Shown: one piece after another, positions 1 through 5,642 of the stretch | Numbering within the stretch: the stretch's first letter is position 1 | How the letters are laid out: each line of letters begins with the position of its first letter | Source of the DNA: Desulfobacteraceae bacterium | Lineage (GTDB): Bacteria > Desulfobacterota > DSM-4660 > Desulfatiglandales > Desulfatiglandaceae | NCBI GenBank assembly: GCA_013203065.1 | Contig: JABMQV010000035.1 | Span: forward strand, 1-8,669 | Direction of reading: 5' to 3' | DNA: 8,669 nucleotides | Position numbers and translations under genes: made by a program | Notes under the pieces: model-generated | The model's input: only the letters and a program-made list of their open reading frames with translations | Database searches by the model: none | Told to the model about the DNA's origin: nothing

Positions 1-25
1 CTTCCACTTTTTCCCGTAGCTCCAT
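1..25 (-). CDS. 5' end of a gene running off the left edge; possibly a NifU-like Fe-S scaffold protein
   Basis: Only eight codons are inside the window, reading MELREKVE from an ATG at 25. What supports a real gene is the ribosome site: GAGGAGG at 31-37 lies five bases before the ATG, close to ideal. The residues resemble the start of short NifU C-terminal-domain proteins, which often open with a similar M-x-x-K/R-V-E stretch before the Cys-x2-Cys Fe-S scaffold motif. That resemblance rests on very few residues and is a guess; any protein with a basic, helical N terminus would fit. The gene lies 107 bp downstream of the stop of the SPL-like gene on the same strand, so it may be co-transcribed or have its own promoter. 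I am confident of the start and unsure of the product. Confidence 0.5.
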
Positions 26-30
26 GATTA

Positions 31-37
31 CCTCCTC
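31..37 (-). promoter_or_regulatory. strong ribosome binding site of the left-edge gene
   Basis: The minus strand reads GAGGAGG, five bases (TAATC) before ATG at 25. It is nearly full complementarity to the 16S anti-Shine-Dalgarno sequence and is the main reason to believe the truncated gene at the edge. Confidence 0.75.
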
Positions 38-100
38 AATAATTTTTTCTTTATTCGGATCTTGCCTGACCGCGTCTCACGATTCAGATACTATGTGCAA

Positions 101-123
101 AGGGATAATATAACATAATCCCT
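101..123 (-). terminator. imperfect AT-rich dyad after the SPL-like gene; weak terminator or operator
   Basis: The dyad has AGGGAT and ATCCCT arms of 6 bp, plus two further pairs beyond one mismatch. It begins 10 bases after the TAG of the SPL-like gene. Read on the minus strand it is followed only by TTTGC, so it is a poor intrinsic terminator. It could equally be an operator of the next gene. The rest of 26-132 shows AT-rich -10-like stretches without a convincing -35. Confidence 0.3.
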
Positions 124-132
124 AATCAATTG

Positions 133-1224
133 CTACCCAAAAATCTTCAAAACCCGCCTGTCCAGGTGGCGGGACAGCCCTGTCGTATTGTTGGGGGACC
201 ATCCCATACTACGCTGCCACACATCATCCGATTCCATACAAAGGTAGAGACCCAGGTCGGGATGCCATTTTTCCAGGGTTTCCCTGATATAGCTATAGAG
301 ATCAATTCGTATGGGCTTAAAATAGCGCATCTTTCCATCCAGCCCGGTCACAAATTCACCGTCCAGCACACAAGTCTGTGGGTGGCGCCTTCTTATGATC
401 GGTTTGAGCCCTGGCATAAACCGAAAAGACCCGAGGCTGATCCATATAACACCCTTTGGATCTATATAATCGGCCATCAGATCGAGGGTCTTGAGATATT
501 CATCTTTCCATCCCGGGTGCTGGACAAGAGGATCAAAGTGAAAACCCAAGGTGAATCCCTCCATCTGACACTGCCGGGCCGCTTCAAGCCTCTTCTTGAG
601 ACCGTTTGCCATCTTTTCCTCATGGAGGCAGATGAAGGGACTGTTTAGGGACCAGGAAAGGATAATGCGGTCCCTGTAGTTGGACGTGAGGACACCCTTG
701 ACCTGACTTGTCTTGGTCTTTAGTTCCAGGACCACATTTTTCCGCGTGGAAAAAAGGGGCAAAAGCCGTTCGCTCCATTGCGTAATGGGGTCGATGGCGA
801 GGCTATCTGTAAATTCACCTGTACCTATTCTGAAAATCTGCTCGGGTTGTCTGTCTACGCGTTGAAGCGCCCGGCCTAATCCTTCCTCCAGGTTTGAAAA
901 GACCCTCAGGTGAGGTTGGTTGATATAGGCCTGTAAGATGCAGTAGCTGCAGTCCAGGGGGCAATTTGTCCCCAGGTTCAGAATCTGGTATCCGCAGCAG
1001 ATATATTCTTTTGTCCCTGGGCACGGTTTCAAGAATTCCCCTTTGTAGGGGAGAAGATGGATCGTTTTTTTCCCCATGGCTGAATCAGTTGACGCGTTCT
1101 TTTTACCGCGGGTCTTTGTCTCCAGGACAGGGATCCCAGGCAGGTTTTCAAGCACTGTCCTGGCAAGATCATAACCCGATGCCCCTTCCTCAATGGTTAT
1201 CGTTTCAATAAGGCGGTCCGGCAT
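133..1224 (-). CDS. spore photoproduct lyase (SPL) family radical SAM protein
   Basis: This 363-residue protein is a radical SAM enzyme of the SPL family. The cluster motif CPLDCSYC (C88, C92, C95; C-x3-C-x2-C) would bind a 4Fe-4S cluster that cleaves S-adenosylmethionine. It is preceded by the family-typical KPCPG and a CCGY stretch (residues about 66-79) and followed by ILQAYINQP. True SPL of sporulating Firmicutes reverts the 5-thyminyl-dihydrothymine lesion in DNA. Members occur widely in non-sporulating bacteria, where their substrate is not established. No cysteine occurs between C95 and C199, so the hydrogen-donor cysteine of Bacillus SPL (C141) seems absent; position F138 aligns there by my reading (EFTDS for the CTSD region). 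Length is close to that of SPL (about 340). The start is ATG at 1224, not the TTG directly before it, because GGAGGAGG lies 7 bases upstream. It overlaps the ParB-like gene by one base. The family is secure; a DNA-repair role is inference. Confidence 0.85.
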   Translation of the reverse strand: MPDRLIETITIEEGASGYDLARTVLENLPGIPVLETKTRGKKNASTDSAMGKKTIHLLPYKGEFLKPCPGTKEYICCGYQILNLGTNCPLDCSYCILQAYINQPHLRVFSNLEEGLGRALQRVDRQPEQIFRIGTGEFTDSLAIDPITQWSERLLPLFSTRKNVVLELKTKTSQVKGVLTSNYRDRIILSWSLNSPFICLHEEKMANGLKKRLEAARQCQMEGFTLGFHFDPLVQHPGWKDEYLKTLDLMADYIDPKGVIWISLGSFRFMPGLKPIIRRRHPQTCVLDGEFVTGLDGKMRYFKPIRIDLYSYIRETLEKWHPDLGLYLCMESDDVWQRSMGWSPNNTTGLSRHLDRRVLKIFG

Positions 1225-2213
1225 CAAGCCCCCTCCTCCCAGGGATTCCCCAGGGCTTCAAGCCCCATTTTCCCCTTTAGCGCCTCAAGCTTTGACCCTA
1301 GCTCTTTCCCATCCCTAAAGAAGATCTCAAGCCGGTAAAGGGGAGACTCAAAGAATGGCGGGGCACTGACCTTGATCCCCTCCGGGAGTCCCAGACTGAC
1401 CACCCTTTTTCTAAACGCCTCCTCTGCCCGGACCAGGGTGGGATAGCGAAGGGTTCTCAGAAAATGAAGTAAGGCCTTTGCCTTTTGGGGTTTGTTCATG
1501 TCCTCTTTCTCAAGGATATCTTTGAAAGACTTTTCTTTCAGAAAATCTAGAATTGGTGTTCTTCTTATGTTGGAAATATCAATTATGTAATCAATAAGTT
1601 GCTTCTGCTGATTAATGTTCAATTTTAGCTTTTTGATAAGATCAAACACCCCGCCTCTGGCCTCTTGCCCCACCTCCAGAAGCACTCGTGCCACCTGTAG
1701 TGATAATTGGCCCTGGCCAAGGGAAAACTTTATCTCTTTCTCCAGTTCCCGTTCAAGTCGCACATAAAAAAGGAGAGTTTCCTTATGGGACGGGAGGGCC
1801 AGCAATGGCATGTAACGGTCCAATATTTCATCCTCGGAAATCAGTGATGTCAACCGGGACAACACCATCCCCTTTTCCACCTCATTGAACCTTCTTGTGG
1901 CCAGGTTGTCGTGGAGGTTGAAATGGAGGCAGTCAAGGCTAGACAATTGAGATTTACGTAACAGCAGGCAAGGTGCTCGTTCATAGTGTAGGGCCTTGAG
2001 TGCCCGGATTCTTCGATACCCGGCGATAATCATGTACGGACCACCTTCGTTTCCAATCAAATAGGGGGGGTTAATCAACCCAACATTTCTTATGGATGCG
2101 ATAAGGGGCTCCGGTTCAAACCCGAAGCTCATACAATAAGGACCCGGGGAATCGTCAATATCCGGGAGATCCACCACACCTTGACTTGGCTTCAGATTCT
2201 CTTGAATTTCCAT
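1224..2213 (-). CDS. ParB/Srx N-terminal domain protein
   Basis: This 329-residue protein has a ParB/Spo0J-type N-terminal domain: LIASIRNVGLINPPYLI (about 37-53), then the box AGYRRIRALKAL (about 64-75), then NLHDNLATRRFNEVEKGMVL (about 99-118), matching the ENLQR-x-x-L-x-x-x-E box. A ParB-like helical region follows (LPSHKETLLFYVRLERELE, then GQGQLSLQVARVLLEV, about 140-181), and a C-terminal part of about 140 residues that I do not recognise. ParB proteins bind centromere-like DNA and hydrolyse CTP. Here the GERR box reads GYRR, so CTP handling is uncertain. No ParA is next to it and the gene is coupled to the SPL-like enzyme, so chromosome segregation is unlikely to be its only role. It may bring the partner to DNA, or act as regulator or nuclease; these are inferences. 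The start is ATG 2213 with AAGGAG 11 bases upstream. The domain call is solid, the function is open. Confidence 0.8.
   Translation of the reverse strand: MEIQENLKPSQGVVDLPDIDDSPGPYCMSFGFEPEPLIASIRNVGLINPPYLIGNEGGPYMIIAGYRRIRALKALHYERAPCLLLRKSQLSSLDCLHFNLHDNLATRRFNEVEKGMVLSRLTSLISEDEILDRYMPLLALPSHKETLLFYVRLERELEKEIKFSLGQGQLSLQVARVLLEVGQEARGGVFDLIKKLKLNINQQKQLIDYIIDISNIRRTPILDFLKEKSFKDILEKEDMNKPQKAKALLHFLRTLRYPTLVRAEEAFRKRVVSLGLPEGIKVSAPPFFESPLYRLEIFFRDGKELGSKLEALKGKMGLEALGNPWEEGA
1232..1239 (-). promoter_or_regulatory. ribosome binding site of the SPL-like gene, inside the end of the ParB-like gene
   Basis: GGAGGAGG on the minus strand sits 7 bases before ATG 1224 and within the last codons of the upstream gene. 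Together with the TGATG stop-start overlap this points to translational coupling. It also favours ATG 1224 over TTG 1227. Confidence 0.75.
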
Positions 2214-2263
2214 GGTCTCCAGTGCTCCTTCCTGACACTCAACACCCGCCTACCAATTTGGTT

Positions 2264-2279
2264 GCGGCCGAAGGCCCGC
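2264..2279 (-). other. GC-rich hairpin in the predicted leader of the ParB-like gene
   Basis: On the minus strand GCGGGCC and GGCCGC pair around a TTC loop with one bulged G. There is no T run after it, so it is not an intrinsic terminator. It would lie about 50 bases before the start codon in the leader transcript and could affect leader stability; no function is shown. Confidence 0.35.
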
Positions 2280-2295
2280 ATGGGGCAGCTGACCA

Positions 2296-2324
2296 ATCAT
2301 ACAACCCAAGGCTACATAGTGCAA
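2296..2324 (-). promoter_or_regulatory. candidate sigma70-type promoter of the ParB-like/SPL-like operon
   Basis: The minus strand has TTGCAC (2324-2319), a 17-bp spacer and TATGAT (2301-2296). The -10 matches 5 of 6 consensus bases; the -35 matches only TTG. Transcription would begin near 2289, leaving a leader of about 75 bases before ATG 2213. The leader contains a GC-rich hairpin at 2264-2279. Predicted by eye only. Confidence 0.45.
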
Positions 2325-2325
2325 A

Positions 2326-2349
2326 TAATCCAGCGTCAGATCTGGATTA
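2326..2349. promoter_or_regulatory. perfect 8-bp-arm inverted repeat, candidate operator
   Basis: TAATCCAG (2326-2333) and CTGGATTA (2342-2349) are exact reverse complements separated by 8 bases. The repeat begins one base beyond the predicted -35 of the ParB-like/SPL-like operon and lies 91 bases before the start of the divergent binding-protein gene. This is the geometry of a dimeric regulator site. It is not followed by a T run on either strand, so it is unlikely to be a terminator. Confidence 0.5.
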
Positions 2350-2381
2350 AATAGCTGCCAAAAAGATTTCATGGAAAAGAT

Positions 2382-2409
2382 TTGTCTTTTATGGGGAAGT
2401 ATGTACTAT
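2382..2409 (+). promoter_or_regulatory. weak candidate promoter of the periplasmic binding protein gene
   Basis: TTGTCT (2382-2387), a 16-bp spacer and TACTAT (2404-2409) each match four of six consensus bases. The start would be near 2416, giving a leader of about 24 bases to ATG 2440. If this is right, the upstream in-frame ATG at 2371 could not be used. Confidence 0.3.
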
Positions 2410-2439
2410 GGCGCTAACACCCCCGGTAAGGTGGCGTCA

Positions 2440-3636
2440 ATGAGACTATCAAACAGGTTCCCGCTTATCATCTCGGCCATGATCTTCCTCACTGCGGTTG
2501 TCCCCTTTCCCACCCTTGCTGAGGAGATAAAGGTGGGGGTAATTCTGCCCCTCAGTGGAAAGCTGGCCCGGTTTGGGGGGATTGAAAGGGACTCATTCCT
2601 GATGGCCGTTGAAGAGATTAACGGTGCTGGCGGTATCCACGAAAGGATGATAGACCTGATCGTCCGGGACACCGCCTCCAGACCCGAAACAGGCCGGTCG
2701 GCTATCAAAAAATTGATCTCAGAGGACAAGGTGGTCGTGGTGGGCGGGGGCTGTTCTTCTCCAGTAACTTACGAGGCCGCAGCCTTGGCCCAAGAGGAGG
2801 AGATCCCCTTTCTCGTAAATACCGCCTCCGCAGACAAGATCACCGAGATGGGATGGGAATATGTCTTTAGGCTCAACCCACCGGTTAGCCGCTATCCAGT
2901 GGCCCTTACCTCTTTCCTGAAACAAGTGGCCCGTGTCAGGACCGCTGCGATCCTCTACGAGGATAGCCATTTTGGAAGATACGGGCTAAAGAAGTTTCTC
3001 AGGATGTGTAAGAAGTCCAGTTTTAAGGTGGTCATGAGAAGGGCTTATGAAACAGATAGGGTTGATTTTAAACCGCTTCTCATCCGCTTGGTCAAGAAAA
3101 GGCCCGACACTGTCTACTTGGTGGCTCATGGGACGGAGACCGCCATGATCATGCAGCAGGCCATGGAGCTGAATTTCAACCCCAGGCTCTTTGTGTGGCG
3201 TGCCCCCGGCCTCACAATACCCGAATCTTACGGATATGCAGGACCTGCTTCAGAATACCTCTTTTCACCTGCCCTCTGGTCCCCCAACCTCCCCTACCCC
3301 GGCGCCAAAGACTACTATGACAAATTTCTTGAGAGATTCAACACAGCGCCCGATTACCACGGCGCAGAGGCCTATGCAGCCATGCATGTGATTGCCGATG
3401 CCCTGAAGCGGGCAAAACCTTTGACCCCAAAGGATGTAAGAGAGACCCTGGCAGATACCAACATGATGACGGTCTTCGGACCGGTCAGATTTATCTCCTA
3501 TGGAAAAAAGGCTCGACAGAATCTTCCCCTCACCCTACTCCTCCAGAGAATCGGTGGGGGGCTTGAGGTGGTCTGGCCCAAAAAGGTAGCTACGGAAAGA
3601 TATGTCTGTCCTGTGCCAAAATGGTCGGAAAGATAG
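2440..3636 (+). CDS. periplasmic binding protein, branched-chain amino acid ABC type (LivJ/LivK-like)
   Basis: This is a 398-residue type I periplasmic binding protein (Peripla_BP_6 / LivJ class), the soluble receptor that hands a ligand to an ABC importer. From ATG 2440 the N terminus is a clear signal peptide: basic MRLSNR, a hydrophobic core, and PTLA before EE, with likely cleavage after residue 27. The mature protein opens with IKVGVILPLSGKLA, the hallmark first strand, then AVEEINGAGGI, a GGGCSSP ligand loop, FLVNTASA, and the second-lobe FVWRAPGL and HGAEAYAAMHVI segments. Starting at 2371 would put 23 extra residues before the signal peptide without a ribosome site, so 2440 is preferred (weak AAGGTGG upstream). 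No LivH, LivM, LivG or LivF genes are in the window, so it is an orphan receptor and its ligand (amino acid, amide, aromatic or sensory partner) is unknown. It ends 11 bp from the convergent transporter gene. Confidence 0.85.
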   Translation: MRLSNRFPLIISAMIFLTAVVPFPTLAEEIKVGVILPLSGKLARFGGIERDSFLMAVEEINGAGGIHERMIDLIVRDTASRPETGRSAIKKLISEDKVVVVGGGCSSPVTYEAAALAQEEEIPFLVNTASADKITEMGWEYVFRLNPPVSRYPVALTSFLKQVARVRTAAILYEDSHFGRYGLKKFLRMCKKSSFKVVMRRAYETDRVDFKPLLIRLVKKRPDTVYLVAHGTETAMIMQQAMELNFNPRLFVWRAPGLTIPESYGYAGPASEYLFSPALWSPNLPYPGAKDYYDKFLERFNTAPDYHGAEAYAAMHVIADALKRAKPLTPKDVRETLADTNMMTVFGPVRFISYGKKARQNLPLTLLLQRIGGGLEVVWPKKVATERYVCPVPKWSER

Positions 3637-3647
3637 AAAGCCAGGGA

Positions 3648-4892
3648 TTAATAAATCATTCCCACCAGTGCCCCTGTCATACAGGTAGCGATCGTCCCCG
3701 CCACAATGGACTTGAGTCCCAACCCCACGATTTCATCCCTTCTTTCCTTGGCCATGGCCCCTAAGCCACCGATCATTATCCCGAGCGATCCAAAATTCGC
3801 AAAACCGCACATGGCATAGGTCATTATCAGACGGCTCCTCTCGCTCAACGAGCTTTCCGGCAATGCGGCCAAATCGAGATATGCCAAGAATTCATTGAGA
3901 ACGGTCTTGGTCCCCATGAGTGCACCCGAGACCTTGGCCTCGGCCCAGGGGATACCCATTAACCAGGTGACAGGCGCCATGAGGTAACCCAACAGTCCCT
4001 GAAAGGTGATGGGCCTGCCAAAAAAATCGGGCAGTATGCCCAGGATTAGATTGAGAAGATGGACAAGGGCAACAAAGACCACCAGCATGGCGATAATATT
4101 AATCAGTAATTTGATGCCGCCCAGGGTCCCCCGGGTAATGGCATCCATTGAACTGTGGGCTTCGCTTGGAATTTCCACCTCCCCTGAGGAGGGGTCCTCC
4201 GTCTCCGGGACCATCAGTTTGGAAACCGTCACCGCTGCCGGAGCGCTTATGATGGATGCGATGAGCAAATGCCCCATGACCCCCGGGATAACCTTGCTTA
4301 GTATCACAGCATAAAGCACCATTACCGTGCCTGCGATGGTAGCCATGCCGGATGCCATGATGGTAAAGAGTTCGCTCCGAGAAATGTTGAGGAGGTAGGG
4401 TCTCACAAGAAGCGGCGATTCTACCATGCCCACAAAGACGTTCGCTGCTGTGCCCAGGCCTTCAACCCCGCCAATGCCCATGGTCCTCCTCAAGACCCAG
4501 GAGAAGGCTCGAACAACCACAGGGATTATTCTCCAGTAGAAGAGGAGAGAGGAAAGGGCACTGATGACAAGGACCAGCGGGAGCCCCTGAAAGGCCAATA
4601 TATAACTGGCACCCGGTATCTTTTCATCAAACGGAAGCCCTGCGCCCCCGAGGTATCCGAACACAAAACCGGTCCCGGCCTTTGTTGAATCTGCAAGGGC
4701 CTGGACTGCGTTGTTCAACCAGTGAAAGGCTTGCTGGGAACCCGGGAGCTTCAGCAACAACAGGGCCAGACAGATTTGAAGACCAAGGCCTGTGACGAGG
4801 ATTCTGACCCGCACTTCTCTTCGTTTTTCGGAAAAAAGCCAGGCCAAGACGGCAAGTACAAGAAATCCTATGAAGCTATGTAATCTGAGCAA
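3648..4892 (-). CDS. concentrative nucleoside transporter (CNT/NupC family)
   Basis: This 414-residue inner-membrane protein belongs to the CNT family, which imports nucleosides with Na+ or H+. Family landmarks are in order: EGLGTAANVFVGMVESPLLVRPYL (about 144-167, shown in parts as EGLGTAAN and ESPLLVRPYL), GTKTVLNEFLAYL (327-339, E334) and YAMCGFANFGSLGIMIGGLG (359-378, N366 and S369). By comparison with Vibrio CNT, the ribose-contacting Glu, Asn and Ser are kept. The nucleobase triad Gln-Thr-Glu reads M156-V157-E158, so base recognition may differ. Length matches the family (about 400-420) with many hydrophobic segments. The start is TTG at 4892: an in-frame TAA lies eight codons upstream, no other initiator comes between, and GGAG at 4903-4906 is 10 bases away. 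It follows sixA by 16 bp and is probably co-transcribed with it. Family certain; substrate not. Confidence 0.88.
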   Translation of the reverse strand: MLRLHSFIGFLVLAVLAWLFSEKRREVRVRILVTGLGLQICLALLLLKLPGSQQAFHWLNNAVQALADSTKAGTGFVFGYLGGAGLPFDEKIPGASYILAFQGLPLVLVISALSSLLFYWRIIPVVVRAFSWVLRRTMGIGGVEGLGTAANVFVGMVESPLLVRPYLLNISRSELFTIMASGMATIAGTVMVLYAVILSKVIPGVMGHLLIASIISAPAAVTVSKLMVPETEDPSSGEVEIPSEAHSSMDAITRGTLGGIKLLINIIAMLVVFVALVHLLNLILGILPDFFGRPITFQGLLGYLMAPVTWLMGIPWAEAKVSGALMGTKTVLNEFLAYLDLAALPESSLSERSRLIMTYAMCGFANFGSLGIMIGGLGAMAKERRDEIVGLGLKSIVAGTIATCMTGALVGMIY

Positions 4893-4908
4893 AGTTTTCG
4901 TACTCCGC

Positions 4909-5376
4909 TTACGTTACGATTTCCGGCACCAGCATCCATGCCACAGTCCAGACCTTTTCCTCCTCGGCCGGACACAGGCAGACCACCCCGCCCGGGTGAA
5001 AGTTTACGACCGTTATGGCCTGGTTCCCGGTAGTCAAAAGGGAGAGCAGTTTGGAGAGGTGCGGAAGATGCCCCACGATCATGACGTCACGCTCGCTCTT
5101 TTCGATTTCCTGGGCGATCTCTGTAACAGTATCAAGGGGCGAGAGACCTTGTTTCTCAAGGACCTCCCTGTCTGGTTGGAGCTTGGAGGCCATGATTTGA
5201 GCGGTTTCTCTGGCCCTTGTCTTCCCGCTGTGGAAGACCGTGTGAACCGCTACCCCGGCCTTTTTCATAAAGGCGGCAACCCTTTCCACTTCTTCTCTCC
5301 CTTCATCAGAGAGGGGTTTGTCCGGGTTTTTTTCCTTTGGCACAGGCGTTCCGTGTCGCACCAGGTAGAGTTTCAT
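4909..5376 (-). CDS. sixA: SixA-type phosphohistidine phosphatase
   Basis: This is a 155-residue histidine phosphatase of the SixA branch. The N terminus MKLYLVRHG holds the RHG catalytic signature (R7, H8, G9). SGKTRARETA (50-59) supplies the phosphate-binding arginines, and VGHLPHLSKL (101-110) holds the second catalytic histidine (H103). SixA enzymes remove phosphate from phosphohistidine, in E. coli from HPt domains such as ArcB and from PTS protein NPr; the target here is unknown. Its short length without an N-terminal extension is typical of SixA, as opposed to phosphoglycerate mutases. The start is ATG 5376 with GGAGGG at 5384-5389, 7 bases upstream. It is the first gene of a two-gene unit with the nucleoside transporter and has its own promoter at 5440-5468. 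Confidence 0.88.
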   Translation of the reverse strand: MKLYLVRHGTPVPKEKNPDKPLSDEGREEVERVAAFMKKAGVAVHTVFHSGKTRARETAQIMASKLQPDREVLEKQGLSPLDTVTEIAQEIEKSERDVMIVGHLPHLSKLLSLLTTGNQAITVVNFHPGGVVCLCPAEEEKVWTVAWMLVPEIVT

Positions 5377-5439
5377 GACCTATCCCTCCGGTAACTCGTT
5401 GATAGAACATAGCGCAGCAATTCTCTCTCCTGGCCAAGG

Positions 5440-5468
5440 ATGATATCGAAGCCTCTTTCCGGGGTCAA
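5440..5468 (-). promoter_or_regulatory. sigma70-type promoter of sixA and the nucleoside transporter
   Basis: On the minus strand TTGACC (5468-5463), a 17-bp spacer and TATCAT (5445-5440); each hexamer matches five of six consensus bases. Transcription would begin near 5433, leaving a leader of about 57 bases before sixA. Confidence 0.6.
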
Positions 5469-5521
5469 TCGAATTACGATCCATAAAAGGTAACCCTGCC
5501 TCCGGCCAGTAAGGCCTATGG

Positions 5522-5550
5522 CCCCCAGGGGGAACGGTGAACCGTGAACC
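5522..5550. repeat. short palindrome and tandem heptamers between divergent promoters
   Basis: CCCCCAGGGGG (5522-5532) is a perfect odd palindrome. It is followed by two exact tandem copies of GTGAACC (5537-5543 and 5544-5550), with a third degenerate copy before them (5530-5536). ACGGTGAACCGT inside it is also an inverted repeat (5-bp arms). The block lies between the back-to-back sixA and oxidoreductase promoters. It may be a regulator site or a remnant of a heptamer repeat tract. Confidence 0.4.
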
Positions 5551-5571
5551 TGCGACGCCTAAGATTTTTGT

Positions 5572-5600
5572 TTGACAAATTTTCATCACGTTTCTATATT
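5572..5600 (+). promoter_or_regulatory. near-consensus sigma70-type promoter of the flavin oxidoreductase gene
   Basis: TTGACA (5572-5577), exactly 17 bp, then TATATT (5595-5600). The -35 is perfect and the -10 matches five of six. The transcript would start near 5607, which rules out a translation start at 5544 and supports GTG 5643. Confidence 0.75.
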
Positions 5601-5629
5601 TCTTTCCCCAAGAGCATATCATATCAGAC

Positions 5630-5634
5630 AGGAG
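5630..5634 (+). promoter_or_regulatory. ribosome binding site that fixes the GTG start of the flavin oxidoreductase
   Basis: AGGAG lies 8 bases before GTG 5643. The nearby ATG at 5638 is out of frame and meets a TGA two codons later, so GTG is the only reasonable start downstream of the promoter. Confidence 0.7.
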
Positions 5635-5642
5635 AATATGCT

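Noticed and set aside
130..648. 172-codon plus-strand open frame antisense to the SPL-like gene
   Set aside because: The opposite strand encodes a complete, family-matching protein; this frame has no motif or ribosome site.
1225..1227. TTG immediately before the ATG of the SPL-like gene as start
   Set aside because: The ATG at 1224 is a better initiator with the ribosome site at a normal 7-base distance.
2371..2439. Upstream ATG of the binding protein gene
   Set aside because: It would add 23 residues before an otherwise textbook signal peptide and has no Shine-Dalgarno sequence.
3637..3647. Terminator between the convergent binding protein and transporter genes
   Set aside because: The 11-bp gap has only a 4-bp GGGA/TCCC possibility reaching into the transporter gene, too weak to call.
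4792..5394. 200-codon plus-strand open frame
   Set aside because: It is antisense to sixA, whose catalytic motifs are all intact, and it shows no domain of its own.
5380..5622. 80-codon open frame on the minus strand just upstream of sixA
   Set aside because: It has no ribosome site, no recognisable domain, and spans both predicted promoters of the intergenic region. The sixA promoter at 5440-5468 lies within it, so it is more likely non-coding.
5544..5642. N-terminal extension of the flavin enzyme from GTG 5544
   Set aside because: The near-consensus promoter at 5572-5600 lies within it, so the transcript begins after 5544. The family N terminus (LFSPFKIKG) begins right after GTG 5643, which has a good ribosome site.
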